Assembly (NCBI GenBank): GCA_900552345.1
Contig: URZN01000068.1
Coordinates: 1-6,509 of the forward strand
Reading direction: 5' to 3'
DNA from: an uncultured Collinsella sp.
GTDB taxonomy: Bacteria > Actinomycetota > Coriobacteriia > Coriobacteriales > Coriobacteriaceae
Length of the DNA: 6,509 nucleotides
In this document: positions 5,716 through 6,509 of the stretch, piece by piece
Numbering within the stretch: the first letter of the stretch is position 1
Layout of the letters: every line of letters starts with the position of its first letter
Program-made: the position numbers and the translations under genes
Notes under the pieces: model-generated
Database searches by the model: none
Told to the model about the DNA's origin: nothing
The model's input: the letters and a program-made list of their open reading frames with translations, nothing else

Positions 5716-6153
5716 ATGGCTAAAAAACGCAATGGGCGCCAGGATGCCATCAGAGATATCGTGCGCAACAAAGATGTTCGCACGCAGCGTGTGCTGGTGG
5801 ACGAGCTCCGTGCCATGGGGTTTGATTGCACGCAGGCGACCGTTTCGCGCGACATTGCCGATATGGGGCTGCGCAAGCTTCCCGAGGGTATCTATGTCCT
5901 GGCCGAGGACTTGCATCTGCAGCGTATGGTTTCCGAATTGGTAACGGGCGTTCTGCGCACCGACAACCTGGTTATGATCAAGGCTCAGCCCGGTACCGCT
6001 TCGGGCATTGCCGCTGCGGTCGATGCCGCCGAGCTGCCCGACGTGCTCGGTTCGCTCGCCGGTAACGACACCATCTTGGTTATCGCTCAGACCGCCGAGG
6101 ATGGCGAGCGCCTGGAGGCGCTGATTAACAAGCTGAGCAACTCTCGCAAGTAG
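5716..6153 (+). CDS. argR: Arginine repressor ArgR
   Basis: ArgR is a hexameric, arginine-responsive transcription factor that represses arginine biosynthesis and often activates catabolism. The 145-residue product has the N-terminal winged helix (about 5-65) with the recognition-helix segment CTQATVSRDIADMGLRK (38-54). The C-terminal oligomerisation/arginine-binding domain (about 78-143) contains PGTASGIAAAVDAAELPDVLG (92-112) and AGNDTILVIA (115-124). The usual arginine-contacting pair of the GDDT motif reads Asn117-Asp118 here, so the first Asp is lost. ATG 5716 is supported by GAGG (5706-5709), 6 nt away, and by the family N-terminus; an in-frame TTG at 5680 is poorer. No arginine pathway gene is adjacent, so it must act in trans. 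It has its own promoter-like region and terminator, hence probably a single-gene unit. Confidence 0.96.
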   Translation: MAKKRNGRQDAIRDIVRNKDVRTQRVLVDELRAMGFDCTQATVSRDIADMGLRKLPEGIYVLAEDLHLQRMVSELVTGVLRTDNLVMIKAQPGTASGIAAAVDAAELPDVLGSLAGNDTILVIAQTAEDGERLEALINKLSNSRK

Positions 6154-6195
6154 GCGAGAACCGCGTCGTGCAGGCGGCTACAGAGCCTTGTAAGG

Positions 6196-6226
6196 GGGCG
6201 TCGACGATGGTCGGCGCCCTTTTTTT
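6196..6226 (+). terminator. Intrinsic terminator after argR
   Basis: GGGCGTCGAC (6196-6205) pairs with GTCGGCGCCC (6210-6219), ten base pairs including one T-G wobble, closed by the loop GATG. Seven T follow (6220-6226). It lies 42 nt after the argR stop. Confidence 0.94.
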
Positions 6227-6268
6227 ATTGCCGTATCGTGTTGAGGCGCGTGCGAGGTTTCTCGTGAC

Positions 6269-6310
6269 AAAAAGGCGCCCGAGCAGCTTTGTATCTGCTC
6301 GGGCGCCTTT
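6269..6310 (-). terminator. Intrinsic terminator of the minus-strand gene (hairpin usable in both directions)
   Basis: AAAGGCGCCCGAGCAG (6271-6286) and CTGCTCGGGCGCCTTT (6295-6310) are a perfect 16-bp inverted repeat with the loop CTTTGTAT. Read on the minus strand, the GC stem is followed by five T (complement of A 6269-6273), the proper terminator layout for the gene ending at 6331. On the plus strand only three T follow, so it would be a weak back-up behind the argR terminator. Confidence 0.9.
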
Positions 6311-6330
6311 GATTGGCTATGGCTGGGTGC

Positions 6331-6483
6331 CTACTGACCCGTAGAGGGATCGGGCGTGGGTGTAGGCGTTGGAGTGGGGGAACCGCCCTCGCCGCCGTCT
6401 TCGCCACCGCTACCGTCGCCGCCGGTCGAGCCGCCGGTCGTTCCGGTGCCACCCGTGGTGCTGCCGCCCGTGGTCTCGGTGGT
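6331..6483 (-). CDS. C-terminal fragment of a protein with a Gly/Thr/Pro-rich tail (5' end missing)
   Basis: On the minus strand an open frame enters from the right edge of genomic sequence (6483) and ends in TAG at 6333-6331, giving 50 residues. The composition is extreme: TTETTGGSTTGGTGTTGG, then an acidic glycine run (GGDGSGGEDGGEGG), then SPTPTPTPTPDPSTGQ. The frame is credible because a minus-strand terminator follows the stop 21 nt downstream. Tails of this kind occur at the C-terminus of cell-wall-exposed actinobacterial proteins, including class A penicillin-binding proteins, but nothing in these residues identifies the protein. Only the tail is present, cut by the adapter at 6484. 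Convergent with argR. Confidence 0.7.
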   Translation of the reverse strand, partial: TTETTGGSTTGGTGTTGGSTGGDGSGGEDGGEGGSPTPTPTPTPDPSTGQ

Positions 6484-6509
6484 CTGTCTCTTATACACAT
6501 CTCCGAGCC
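6484..6509 (-). other. Nextera adapter (library contamination) at the right end
   Basis: The 26 bases are the reverse complement of the proximal Nextera read-2 adapter: the mosaic end CTGTCTCTTATACACATCT (6484-6502) followed by CCGAGCC. It is the same adapter type as at the left end, in the opposite orientation. On the minus strand it reads MCIRDR from 6500, producing a false start for a 91-codon frame that should not be annotated. Confidence 0.97.

Noticed and set aside
6225..6500. A 91-codon minus-strand frame beginning MCIRDR
   Set aside because: Its start is the translated Tn5 mosaic end, and it reads through the terminator hairpins in a frame different from the credible Gly/Thr/Pro tail.

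Overview
The window is a GC-rich bacterial contig carrying the distal end of the large ribosomal-protein cluster. The order infA-rpmJ-rpsM-rpsK-rpsD-rpoA-rplQ-truA, the short S4 N-terminus lacking the zinc cysteine set, and the linked glycosyltransferase-like and argR genes fit an actinobacterium, most likely a Coriobacteriia member such as Collinsella. That assignment rests on recalled protein character, not on a search. Both ends are sequencing-library adapter (1-47 and 6484-6509), so genomic sequence covers only 48-6483.

Layout: (1) 48-3521 is the translation/transcription block on the + strand: IF-1, L36, S13, S11, S4, RNA polymerase alpha and L17. Intergenic gaps are 14-32 nt except the 147-nt infA-rpmJ gap, which holds two predicted RNA hairpins. 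A strong intrinsic terminator follows rplQ. (2) 3557-4381 is truA, tRNA pseudouridine synthase. (3) 4519-5583 encodes a GT2-type glycosyltransferase-like protein whose signature acidic motifs look degraded. Its upstream gap has a spaced direct repeat and a short palindrome. (4) 5594-6226 is argR with an upstream inverted repeat, a plausible promoter with an ARG-box-like half site, and a canonical terminator. (5) 6331-6483 is the C-terminal 50 codons of a minus-strand gene with a Gly/Thr/Pro-rich tail, converging on argR, with its own terminator hairpin between them.

The first block works as one unit: initiation factor, 30S proteins of the S4/S11/S13 set, two 50S proteins and the RNA polymerase alpha subunit, probably co-transcribed and coordinately controlled. 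The infA-rpmJ leader is the natural candidate for feedback control, since S4 is encoded downstream. TruA adds tRNA modification next to the translation genes. ArgR probably controls arginine genes elsewhere and perhaps itself. I see no mobile element, CRISPR array, tRNA or rRNA gene, and no clearly new multi-gene system. The best leads are the structured leader and the motif-degenerate glycosyltransferase homologue.
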